From contig CAIOAN010000008.1 in NCBI GenBank assembly GCA_903855995.1, positions 186,001 to 250,000 of the forward strand: a stretch of 64,000 nt of DNA. The letters are read 5' to 3'. Position numbers and translations under genes: made by a program. Numbering within the stretch: position 1 is the first letter of the stretch; every line of letters begins with the position of its first letter. Of this stretch, positions 20,012 through 28,463 are shown piece after piece. Below the pieces are notes generated by a model. It worked only from the letters and a program-made list of their open reading frames with translations. It searched no databases and was not told where the DNA came from. The stretch comes from an uncultured Opitutia bacterium. Lineage in GTDB: Bacteria > Verrucomicrobiota > Verrucomicrobiia > Opitutales > UBA953.

Positions 20012-21319
20012 TTAAGCGAAGACGCCCGTGACGGGCTTTGCCTTATTACCGATCTGCATCGGACGGCCGGCCGGCGTGATGATATCGGTCTGAACGGGCA
20101 GGCCCGCGGCATGTGCGATGGTGGCATGGAGGCTGCCGGGCGAAACGCCATCGCCATCCGGCGCGTAGCCTTTGGCGTCGCTGGCGCCGTGCACGTAGCC
20201 GCGCTTGACGCCGCCACCCGCGAGGACGGACGAGAACACGAGCGGGTGGTGACCGCGACCACCGCCTTCGAAGCTCGGCTTGCGACCGAATTCGGTGGCG
20301 ACGACGACCAGGGTGGAATCCAGGAGACCCTTGGACTCGAGGTCCTTGATCAGGGTGGCGAAGACGCGGTCGAAATCGCCGCCGACGTCGGTCAGGCGAT
20401 CATCGAGCGCGGCGTGCATGTCCCAGCCGCCGATGGCGACCTCGACGAAGCGGACGCCGTTCTCGACGAGGCGGCGAGCCAGGAGACAGCCTTGGCCGAA
20501 CTTGCTCTTGCCGTAGCGGGCGCGCACCTCGGCCGGTTCGGCGGAGATGTCGAACGCCTTGAGGTCCGAGCTCTTCATGAGCTGGAAGGTCGTCTCGTAG
20601 AACTCGTTGTAGGACTTCACGTTCTCGTCCATCGGCTTGCCCTCGAAGCCGATGTCCAGCTGCGCCAGCAAGCCGGCGCGCTTGGCGACGAGCTCTTCGC
20701 CGACCGCGCTCTTGGTGTCGAGCAGGCCGTCGGTGGGATTCAGGATCGGCAGGGGCGAATAAGCCGCCGGGAACCAACCGTTTCCGTGGTTGGACGAACG
20801 GTTGACGGTCACGGACGAAGGCAGGGTCTTGTGGCTGGCGCCGAGGAAATGCTGAGCCCATGCGCCGATCGTCGGATGCTGCACGGTGCCGCGCTGCTCG
20901 AAGCCGGTGCGCATGATGTACGAAGCGGAAGCATGCACGCCGACCTTGGCCGTCATGGAGCGGATCACGGTGACCTTATCGCTGATCTTGGCGGTCTCGG
21001 GCAGATAGGATGTCAGCTGCATGTCGCCTTTGGCGGAGACGGCCGTACCTGGCCCTTTGGAGGCGCCGGTCTTCGGATCGAAGGTGTCGATGTGCGACAT
21101 ACCGCCGTTGAGCTGCAGGAAAATCACGCGTTTGGCCTTACCGAAGCCAGGCAAGTCCGCGTTGGGAGCCTTGACGGCACCCGGCGCTTCGGCCGCTTCC
21201 GCGATGCGACTAAAGAACGGAAGCACGCTCAGGCCGAACGAGACCTTGGCGCACTTCTCGATGAAGCTGCGGCGGTCCTCAGGATTACGGAGAAGATCAG
21301 AGGGATAGTGGATACTCAT
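20012..21319 (-). CDS. DUF1501 domain-containing protein
   Basis: EDRRSFIEKCAKVSFGLSVLPFF (Tat-like), VIFLQLNGGMSHIDTFDPKTG, TEFGRKPSFEGGGRGHHPLVFSSVLAGGGVKRGYVHG. Confidence 0.9.
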   Translation of the reverse strand: MSIHYPSDLLRNPEDRRSFIEKCAKVSFGLSVLPFFSRIAEAAEAPGAVKAPNADLPGFGKAKRVIFLQLNGGMSHIDTFDPKTGASKGPGTAVSAKGDMQLTSYLPETAKISDKVTVIRSMTAKVGVHASASYIMRTGFEQRGTVQHPTIGAWAQHFLGASHKTLPSSVTVNRSSNHGNGWFPAAYSPLPILNPTDGLLDTKSAVGEELVAKRAGLLAQLDIGFEGKPMDENVKSYNEFYETTFQLMKSSDLKAFDISAEPAEVRARYGKSKFGQGCLLARRLVENGVRFVEVAIGGWDMHAALDDRLTDVGGDFDRVFATLIKDLESKGLLDSTLVVVATEFGRKPSFEGGGRGHHPLVFSSVLAGGGVKRGYVHGASDAKGYAPDGDGVSPGSLHATIAHAAGLPVQTDIITPAGRPMQIGNKAKPVTGVFA

Positions 21320-23448
21320 TGGACGAAGAGGAATTCGCGGGTGTTGGCGAGGACCCAGGCGAGGTCCGTCAGGCCGATGCCGTCCTTGAGGGACTTGCCG
21401 GCGACGGCCAACTCCTTGCCGGTGGGCTTACGCGAGAGATAAGAAAGATAAAGCGAGGTGACCTGGGCATCCGGGGTCTTCTCCTTCATAGCGTCGATGA
21501 CGGCGGCGGAACGGGAGTCGGCAACGAGCTTGCCGACCGAGCCGTTCATCATCTGCAGGACCTGCGGCACGCTGCCGTCGTTGGTCGAGGAATCAGCCAG
21601 GAGCCGATCACCCTGCCCCCACATACGTAGGAAGTGGGTCTCGGGCGAAGGCTGCGGCAGTTCGCTGGCCCGGGCCAGCATCATGCTGAAGCGGCTGACC
21701 GGCTTGGCGCCTTCATAGCCGTTGGCGAGGCCGAGATTCGAACCTCCAGCGGCCTTCTTGCCTCCGGCCGCCTTGCCGCCACCGCCGAAAGCCTTCTGGG
21801 TGCGTTCGATGGCGCTCTTCACTTCGGCCAGGGTGACCTTGCCGGCCGGCAGCGCCATGGCCTTGAGGTCGTCGCCGCGGCGCAGGAGCACGTTGTCGGC
21901 GTAGGTGCCGACCGCGGTGACGATCAGGCTGTCCCAGGCTTCTTCGGCGCTCAGGCGACGGACGATCGGACCGTTGAAGAGATACTTGGCCTTGCCGAGG
22001 TCGGGGGTGGCGCTGGCGGAAGCCTGGTAGGTCTTGGAGTTATAGATCACGCGCTGCACCTCGCGGAGGTCGAACTTGGCGGCCTTCATGACGAAGGTCA
22101 GATGGGCCATGAGTTCCGTGCTGCTCGCCACGGTGAGGTCGTCGATGTCGTTGACGGGCTCGATCACGCCGAGGCCGAAGGCCTTCTTCCAGATGCGGTT
22201 GGCGATGTTGGTCGCGAAGCGCGGATTCTGCGGGCTGGTCAGCCAGTGGCCGAACTGGTCGCGGAGCTGCGCCGGGCTCTTGGTGTTGACGTTGTAGATC
22301 GGAAGCGACTTGTCGCCCTTCTCCCAGGCGATGAGCGCGGGCGAGACGGGCTCGCCGGCCTTGGCGTCCTTGTACTTATAATCCTTCGGGAAGGTCAGCT
22401 TCTGCTTCTCCATGTCCTCGAGGCGGAAGGAGTTCATCTCCGCGATCTTCTTCACGGCGGCCTTCGGGAGGCCGCTGTCGCCCTTGGCGGCCTTGTTCAC
22501 GGCGCCCAGAATCGCGCTGTCTTTGCCGCTGGTCGCGCCGAAGAAGGCTGCCATCTGGTAGAAGTCGCGCTGCTTCCATTCGGCGAGCGGGTGGTCATGG
22601 CACTGCGCGCAGGCCATGTTCGTGCCTAGGAAGGTCGTCATGAGGTTCGAGACGCCGTCCAGCGGCATCTCGGCGTCGAAGAGCATGAAGCCGGTCGCGC
22701 CGTTGTCGCACAGGCGTCCGTCGGCGGTGACCATCTCGAAGACGAGCTTATCCCAAGGCGTATTGGCCGCGATGCGCGTCTTGAGCCAATCCTCGAAGGT
22801 GAACGCCGGCACGCCCTTGCCGAAGGTGTCCTTCACGCGCAGGAGGTCGGCCATCCAGTTGAACATCTGCATGGAGTAGCTGGGCGAGAACACGAGTTCG
22901 TCGATCAGCTTGGCACGCTTGTCCGGGGCGTTGCTGGACAGGAAGGTCGCCGCCTCCTTGGCGGTCGGGACGCGGCCGGCGGCGTCGATGTAGATACGGC
23001 GCAGGAACTGCTCGTCGGTGGCGGGGGCGTTGAGGGCCTGCTTGTTGGCGGCGAGCACGACGCCCACGAGGCGGTCGATGTCGGCGGCGGCCGAGGCGAT
23101 GATCGCGGGGCTGAAGCTGTTCTGACGATTACGGACGACGCAGTTGCTCGCGAACTCGACGTCCTCAGGGATCAGGATGTCCGTCTTGAAATGATAGGTC
23201 TTTCCATCGCGGGTCTGGATGGTGATGTAGTCGCCCGACAGGCCACAGAACTGGGCGTCGACCTTCTGGCCTTCCTTGTCGGTCCAGGTATGCCAGATGG
23301 CGGTGCGTTCACCCAGGGGGGCCACCGGGGCCGCGGGCGGCGCGACGACCTTGATGACGGGGTCGGCGGCCTTCTTGCCGGCCTGCTTGACAGCGGCCTG
23401 AGCCGAGACACCCAGGGTAAGACAGGCTATCAGGGCGAAGATGCGCAT
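21316..23448 (-). CDS. SHD1-like/DUF1549/DUF1553 domain protein (PSCyt1 domain absent)
   Basis: N-terminal WTDKEGQKVDAQFCGLSGDYITIQTRDGKTYHFKTDILIPEDVEFA resembles SHD1; DUF1549 (FLRRIYIDAAGRVPTAKEAATFL, CAQCHDHPLAEWKQRDFYQMAAFFG); DUF1553 C-terminus. Confidence 0.85.
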   Translation of the reverse strand: MRIFALIACLTLGVSAQAAVKQAGKKAADPVIKVVAPPAAPVAPLGERTAIWHTWTDKEGQKVDAQFCGLSGDYITIQTRDGKTYHFKTDILIPEDVEFASNCVVRNRQNSFSPAIIASAAADIDRLVGVVLAANKQALNAPATDEQFLRRIYIDAAGRVPTAKEAATFLSSNAPDKRAKLIDELVFSPSYSMQMFNWMADLLRVKDTFGKGVPAFTFEDWLKTRIAANTPWDKLVFEMVTADGRLCDNGATGFMLFDAEMPLDGVSNLMTTFLGTNMACAQCHDHPLAEWKQRDFYQMAAFFGATSGKDSAILGAVNKAAKGDSGLPKAAVKKIAEMNSFRLEDMEKQKLTFPKDYKYKDAKAGEPVSPALIAWEKGDKSLPIYNVNTKSPAQLRDQFGHWLTSPQNPRFATNIANRIWKKAFGLGVIEPVNDIDDLTVASSTELMAHLTFVMKAAKFDLREVQRVIYNSKTYQASASATPDLGKAKYLFNGPIVRRLSAEEAWDSLIVTAVGTYADNVLLRRGDDLKAMALPAGKVTLAEVKSAIERTQKAFGGGGKAAGGKKAAGGSNLGLANGYEGAKPVSRFSMMLARASELPQPSPETHFLRMWGQGDRLLADSSTNDGSVPQVLQMMNGSVGKLVADSRSAAVIDAMKEKTPDAQVTSLYLSYLSRKPTGKELAVAGKSLKDGIGLTDLAWVLANTREFLFVQ

Positions 23449-23518
23449 AGAGGGGTTCACTGACTATAGAACCCCACCTGCCGATTGATAGTTTCATCTC
23501 ATTTTAAGGTAAAGGGTC

Positions 23519-23553
23519 ACCCCTACCCCTACCCCTACCCCTACCCCTACCCT
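23519..23553. repeat. (ACCCCT)5 hexanucleotide microsatellite plus partial unit
   Basis: Five perfect ACCCCT units read directly at 23519-23548, followed by ACCCT. Confidence 0.97.
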
Positions 23554-23581
23554 CAAGCCCCTTCGCTCAAGCCCCTTCGCT
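23554..23581. repeat. 14-bp tandem duplication CAAGCCCCTTCGCT x2
   Basis: Two identical copies 23554-23567 and 23568-23581 spanning the stop codon of the minus-strand ORF. Confidence 0.95.
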
Positions 23582-23980
23582 CAAAGCATCCGTAAAGAAG
23601 GCCAAACCGAGGACCAACCCAGTCAAGACATCGGACCAGCCACCGATAAAGGAAAGAAGTCCGGGTTCGACGGTCGGACTGAAGAGCACCTGCAGCGAGA
23701 ACACCAGGTTAACGCCTAGGAACATCCATGCCGACCAGCGCTGGTAGAAGAACAGCCCGACCATGCTGACGAACAGCAATCCGACCCCTGCGATCCAGAA
23801 GAGCAACCCAAGGACATCGGTCACTCCGAAGTTGGTGGCGTTATTCCGGCGATGCCACTCGGCCAGCTCATCCGGCAATAGTTTGTCGCTGATGATGGCG
23901 AGCCCGATACTCAGCACCAAGATCGCGAACAGAGCGAGCAGACTGACTCGCAGGATGAGACGAAGCTGGGATTTATCCAT
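23567..23980 (-). CDS. Small multi-pass membrane protein, unknown function
   Basis: MDKSQLRLILRVSLLALFAILVLSIGLAII... several hydrophobic segments; start trimmed from 24157. Confidence 0.6.
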   Translation of the reverse strand: MDKSQLRLILRVSLLALFAILVLSIGLAIISDKLLPDELAEWHRRNNATNFGVTDVLGLLFWIAGVGLLFVSMVGLFFYQRWSAWMFLGVNLVFSLQVLFSPTVEPGLLSFIGGWSDVLTGLVLGLAFFTDALSEGA

Positions 23981-24158
23981 GCCCTGATTTTCTGCCCCAC
24001 CCTGCACTCCGCAACGCCAAAGGTCACCCGCCATCAGCACTTCTCCCCAAATCAAGGGGGAACCGGAAACCGGGATTAATGCTTCGGTCATATGCCCCAG
24101 CTCACTATCCGGTTCCACTCTGCTGCCCGCTTTGATCTCCGGCTCTCTCTGTTCCACC

Positions 24159-24286
24159 GAGCCTCTGAGCCTCCGTGCCTCTAGCCTGTATCGCTGTATC
24201 CCTTGTCAACGTGTCAACTTGCCAGCATGCCCCCTCGCGCAAGCGCTTGTCCCCATGTCACCTTGCCCACGTGCCCCCTCGCCCGC
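24159..24286. repeat. Degenerate octamer tandem tract (GAGCCTCY, CTGTATCS, NTGTCAAC, NTGYCMMC units)
   Basis: Reads as consecutive 8-mers: GAGCCTCT GAGCCTCC GTGCCTCT / CTGTATCG CTGTATCC / TTGTCAAC GTGTCAAC TTGCCAGC ATGCCCCC / TTGTCCCC ATGTCACC TTGCCCAC GTGCCCCC TCGCCCGC. Confidence 0.75.
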
Positions 24287-24297
24287 TCCGCGGGCGA

Positions 24298-27200
24298 CTA
24301 CTCCACCACCAAAACGCCGCGCATGAGCTGGGAATGCCCCGGGAAGGAGCAAAGGTACGTGTATCGTCCCGGCTCCTTGGGTGCATTGAAGTAGACCGTG
24401 GTCTTCTGACCGGGGTCCAGCATGCGCGAATAGCAAAGGACGTCAGCGGTCTCGGGCACGTAATGCCGGGAATAGCCGTCAGGTTCCGCCACCATCTTGG
24501 CCGAAAGTTCGGTGACCTTCTCCTCGGCGCCCTTGGCTACGAGGACGAAGTTGTGCGGCATGATATCGGGATTCTCGAACTTGAGGGCGATGCCTTCGCC
24601 TGCTTTCACGCGGAGCTCTTTCTGGGCATACTGCATGGCGTTGCCGGTCTGGAGCTTCATCACGCGCACCGGACCACGGCACATCTCGATCTCCCATTTG
24701 ACGGGATTGGCCTTGCCCGTCGCGATAGGTGCGGAGTGCTCGTGCGACTTATCTTTGGGCATGGCGACGTAACCGGTGAAATCCGTGAAGGGCTTACCGA
24801 GATGATGAGTAGTGAGGAAGATATCCTGAGCGCGATCAGCGGCGACCCCGACATGGAGATGAATCTGGCTGGCGGGCACCAGCTGCGGGATCTCGAGGAA
24901 CAGGGTCTTACCTCCGTCAAGGACCTGGGCGCTCTTTACTGCGAGGACATCATGCCCGGGGCTCTCCGGATACTTCACCGAATACTCAGGCGAACCGTAG
25001 GCTGGGCCGTAGAGGTAATTCCAACACTGGGCGAAATGCGCCGAAGCTTTTCCAGCGGTAGCCGGATCGAGCGGGTGATCGAAGCGCAAGAGCACGCCGT
25101 TGTCGCGCGCCTCATGGCCAATGAGCGTCGGAAAGTCGCCGCCAACATGGCGAACGCGATGAATCGCCCCGTCCTCGGGCGTATAGCTGCCCCACCCGAT
25201 CATGCCACTGACATACAGATGCCCGTCCTGCGGCCCGAATCGTCCATGTTGCGGCCCGGTCACGAAATTGCCGGTGAGTTTGACGGCCGCCGACTGCCAG
25301 ACGCCTTCGAGCAGCTGACGCGATACAAGCCAGGCGCTGCCGGTGCCGAAGGAGAAATGCAGGAAGTTTCCATCGCCCTTGAGGGCCGGCCAGTTCTTGT
25401 CCGAGAGGAAGACCTGGCCACCGCACGAATTGTCTTCGCCCCGGGGAAGCTGCAGGATCGGAAGAGTCGTCGTGACGCCAGCCTTAGGACCGCCGGCGCC
25501 AAAATGCGTGCCGGCGTTCAGGGACGCATCGACCTGGAAGACGGCCGAGGCAGGCGTCCAGTTGCCTTCCTGACCGTTCGAGAGGACGAACCTGCCGTCA
25601 GGGGTGACGCTGAGTCCGTTGGGATTGCGCAAGCCAGTCGCCAAGACTTCGACTTTGTTAGGCTGACTGAGGCGAAGGATGCCCTGATTGCCCGACGAAG
25701 TGTAGAAACGCCCCTGGGCGTCGGCGTCGAGTCCGACGATGAAGTCGTGACCACCCGGCGACGTGGTCATGGCGTTGTTCACGCACTCATAGAAATCCGC
25801 TTCATCATCGCCATTGAGGTCGTGCAGACGCGTGATCTGGTCGCGCCCAAGCACGTAGAGCTTGTCGTCGATGATCTTCACGCCGAGCGCGTGGTGAAGT
25901 CCGGTGGCGAAACGCTTCCAGCGGACATGGTCGAGTTTCTCGTCGAGGCCTTTCACTAACCAGACCTCCCCGGTCATGGTGCAGACGGCCGCGGAGCCGT
26001 CCTTGAAGAAATCCATCCCGGTAAGGAAGAAGAGCGTGCCGTAGGGATTCTTGGTGGGAGGCAAGAGGGTGTCGGTCGCGAACGGCTTTTGGGTGCCAAG
26101 CGACCCTTTGACTTCAAGCCAGGCAGGCCACTGTGAAGGGCCACCCTTAGTCAGGTGAGCGAGCTTCGCGGGCTCCTGCTCACCCACAAAGGCACCGGCA
26201 AGCCATTCCTTGCCGTCCTTTGAGTAAGAAAAAATAACATCATCCCCATGACGATAAAAGCCATGGTACTTCCATTCCCCCTTGGGGACGGCGGAGACCT
26301 CCTTCTTGGTCAGCTTACCCGCCATCTTGGCACTGTCCGAAAAACCATGACGCCCCGCTCCCAGTCGGATGAAGTCACCGGTCCACCGGACCGGGAATGA
26401 AAGCTTCAACGGATCGAAACAAGCGGACTCATTCCCTTTACGCACGCATACGCCTTTGACGACGACGATGTCGGCGCCGCGAAACACACCGCTGAAAAGA
26501 TTGCCCCGTTCAGCCTTGTCCCATCGGTCGTCCTTCCACGTGACAGCGTCATTCTGATTACCCCAATGGCCTTGATTGCCGCCATCAAGACCAGGGTAGA
26601 CGGCCAAGATCTCTGGCGTTGGCTTCTTCCCCATGGCTTCAATGGCCTGCTTAGCGTAGAAATCGAAGACCCGATCTCGGTTCACGAAGTGGCCGGAGGT
26701 GAGATTATCTTCCGGCCGCAGGGGCGCCAGCGCTGGCTTGAACGGAGCCATGGGCGGCGCCTTAGGCCCGACCTTGGCCTCACCGAGTTCGTCAAACGAC
26801 CACAGCCCCAATGTGATGTCCATGCGCTTGCGCGGTCCTTTGATCCAAGTAGTGGGTTCGTTCGCCCCACGCGAGATACGAACGTCATCGATGACGCCGT
26901 CGCAACCGATGGTACCCTCGACGAGACGTCCGAGTCCGATTTTGCGCTGTTGAGCGGGATGATCCTTACCGGCCGCCGGCGGCTTTCGCTCCAAAATCCA
27001 CTTACCATCGAGCCAGACCTTTACGGCCTCGTCGCTGAGGCTCACAAGGATGTCATGCCACTGGCCGTCGCAGATATCGACGCCGGTATCGAAATCTCCC
27101 CCTCGACCAGGCAGATAGACGCTCAAGGCGCCTCGCTTGGCATGAGTATAGATTTCCCAATGCGCGCTCGCGGCCTTCTCGCTGCTGGCGACCAAGATGT

Positions 27201-28239
27201 TATAGCCGGCCTTTCCATCCAGCTTCGCACGGACTTCGATGGTCAGCGGCCACTGTTCGAAAGGAGCCCCACCCTCCGCGACCATACCGCCCTTCAAAGC
27301 TTTCCCATATTCAGGAGACAACGAAGGCACCCCGCCGGCCGACTTTCCCGGCACAGGCGCAGCCTTTGGGACCGGCTTGTCAGACCAGGTGCGGTACTTG
27401 GGCTTAGGGCCGGGCGGAGCATCGTCCAACTGCGGCGCGAGCCACTTAAGCCCATCGAGATTATCCAATAGACGGCCTTCGGCGTCTTCCTGCGTATGAT
27501 TAAGGATGCCGATGACGCCGGCATAACCGCTGGCCCGAACCTGACGCAAAACCTTGAGATCCTGGGTGCCCGCGCCGATGGGCAGAATCTTCCGGCCCTT
27601 GGCATCTCCATCGAGATCCATGCCGTTCAAATTGACGCACAAGAGGTGCGGGAGCATGAGCTTGAGCGCTTCGTCCAAGCGGGCGAGGTGGTCATGGCCA
27701 TGATGAAGGTTATAGACGATCCCGACGTTCCCGATGCGGTGGTACTGACGAAGGTACATGCAGACGGCTACCATGTTCTCCGGTTCGCCTCCCCAGCCGC
27801 CGTGGTTGTAGATCGCCACGCTGCTACCGATCTTGGCGGCCTTGGCGAGCGCGGGTAGCAGTCCTTCAGCGGCGCTCTTGACCTTGGCTTCCTGGGTTTC
27901 TCCCTTCCCGCTCATCATCATCCAAATCTGCGGATGCAGTTTATATTTCTCGAACAGACGGAAGGCTTCGTCGTGCTGCGACCAGAACGCGAAGTATTCG
28001 ATGCCATGCTTCTTATAAGCCAAGATCTCTTGCTCGAACTCGGCAACGTGCTCGGCCCGCCAATCATACGCGACCTTCGTGATGCCCATCTTGGCCACCA
28101 TCGTGGCGCGCTGTTCTGGGGTACGCTTCTGGTTGTCGAACGGCACGATGCACCACGCCGCCAGGTTCTTCTGATCATACAAAGGCTCAGCAGCAGGCAA
28201 AGCCAGCAAGGTTAGCAAGAAAGCGCAGAGCAGTCTCAT
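24298..28239 (-). CDS. Multidomain secreted protein: sugar-phosphate-isomerase-like TIM barrel + LamG + DUF6797 + beta-propeller-like region + C-terminal type-1 copper (cupredoxin) domain
   Basis: Signal peptide MRLLCAFLLTLLALPAAE; TIM-barrel-like N-terminus (GYAGVIGILNHTQEDAEGRLLDNLDGLKWL); LamG (GQWHDILVSLSDEAVKVWLDGK); DUF6797-like (FVNRDRVFDFYAKQAIEAMGK...GGNQGHWGNQND); C-terminus MPHNFVLVAKG...YTYLCSFPGHSQLMRGVLVVE with Cys/His/Met copper ligands. Start trimmed from 28389. Confidence 0.8.
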   Translation of the reverse strand: MRLLCAFLLTLLALPAAEPLYDQKNLAAWCIVPFDNQKRTPEQRATMVAKMGITKVAYDWRAEHVAEFEQEILAYKKHGIEYFAFWSQHDEAFRLFEKYKLHPQIWMMMSGKGETQEAKVKSAAEGLLPALAKAAKIGSSVAIYNHGGWGGEPENMVAVCMYLRQYHRIGNVGIVYNLHHGHDHLARLDEALKLMLPHLLCVNLNGMDLDGDAKGRKILPIGAGTQDLKVLRQVRASGYAGVIGILNHTQEDAEGRLLDNLDGLKWLAPQLDDAPPGPKPKYRTWSDKPVPKAAPVPGKSAGGVPSLSPEYGKALKGGMVAEGGAPFEQWPLTIEVRAKLDGKAGYNILVASSEKAASAHWEIYTHAKRGALSVYLPGRGGDFDTGVDICDGQWHDILVSLSDEAVKVWLDGKWILERKPPAAGKDHPAQQRKIGLGRLVEGTIGCDGVIDDVRISRGANEPTTWIKGPRKRMDITLGLWSFDELGEAKVGPKAPPMAPFKPALAPLRPEDNLTSGHFVNRDRVFDFYAKQAIEAMGKKPTPEILAVYPGLDGGNQGHWGNQNDAVTWKDDRWDKAERGNLFSGVFRGADIVVVKGVCVRKGNESACFDPLKLSFPVRWTGDFIRLGAGRHGFSDSAKMAGKLTKKEVSAVPKGEWKYHGFYRHGDDVIFSYSKDGKEWLAGAFVGEQEPAKLAHLTKGGPSQWPAWLEVKGSLGTQKPFATDTLLPPTKNPYGTLFFLTGMDFFKDGSAAVCTMTGEVWLVKGLDEKLDHVRWKRFATGLHHALGVKIIDDKLYVLGRDQITRLHDLNGDDEADFYECVNNAMTTSPGGHDFIVGLDADAQGRFYTSSGNQGILRLSQPNKVEVLATGLRNPNGLSVTPDGRFVLSNGQEGNWTPASAVFQVDASLNAGTHFGAGGPKAGVTTTLPILQLPRGEDNSCGGQVFLSDKNWPALKGDGNFLHFSFGTGSAWLVSRQLLEGVWQSAAVKLTGNFVTGPQHGRFGPQDGHLYVSGMIGWGSYTPEDGAIHRVRHVGGDFPTLIGHEARDNGVLLRFDHPLDPATAGKASAHFAQCWNYLYGPAYGSPEYSVKYPESPGHDVLAVKSAQVLDGGKTLFLEIPQLVPASQIHLHVGVAADRAQDIFLTTHHLGKPFTDFTGYVAMPKDKSHEHSAPIATGKANPVKWEIEMCRGPVRVMKLQTGNAMQYAQKELRVKAGEGIALKFENPDIMPHNFVLVAKGAEEKVTELSAKMVAEPDGYSRHYVPETADVLCYSRMLDPGQKTTVYFNAPKEPGRYTYLCSFPGHSQLMRGVLVVE

Positions 28240-28300
28240 CGGGGTAGCCTTAAGACAACCCCACCCGCCAAAGGATACCAGCCTTTCCGAATGAAAACAG

Positions 28301-28402
28301 GTTGGCACGTTGAATGGTTGAATCGTCGGCAAGAGGCACTCCACAAGACGCCGATGCCCCGTCCGTAGTCCCATCAACCATCCAACCATTCAACGAATCA
28401 AC
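28301..28402. repeat. Inverted pair of octamer tracts (NNNYCAAC units)
   Basis: 28301-28324 reverse-complement reads GATTCAAC CATTCAAC GTGCCAAC; 28372-28402 plus strand reads CATCAAC CATCCAAC CATTCAAC GAATCAAC; CAACCATTCAAC is exactly inverted between 28309-28320 and 28383-28394. Confidence 0.8.
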
Positions 28403-28435
28403 CGGAAGTGCCAGCAGACCCCGTCGACCTTCCCT

Positions 28436-28463
28436 ATACTCGATACTCCATACTCTATACTCT
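28436..28463. repeat. (ATACTCN)4 heptamer array
   Basis: ATACTCG ATACTCC ATACTCT ATACTCT, overlapping the stop codon of the downstream-annotated minus-strand esterase. Confidence 0.93.

Noticed and set aside
19979-21442. 487-aa plus-strand ORF
   Set aside because: Fully antisense to a clear DUF1501 gene; GC-rich shadow ORF typical of codon-phase bias.
23519-23553. Telomere-like sequence
   Set aside because: ACCCCT/AGGGGT resembles some telomeric repeats, but only 4-5 units within a bacterial intergenic gap; treated as a microsatellite.
24175-25959. 594-aa plus-strand ORF
   Set aside because: Antisense to the cupredoxin megaprotein; low-complexity shadow composition, no recognisable domain; its start lies in the octamer repeat tract.
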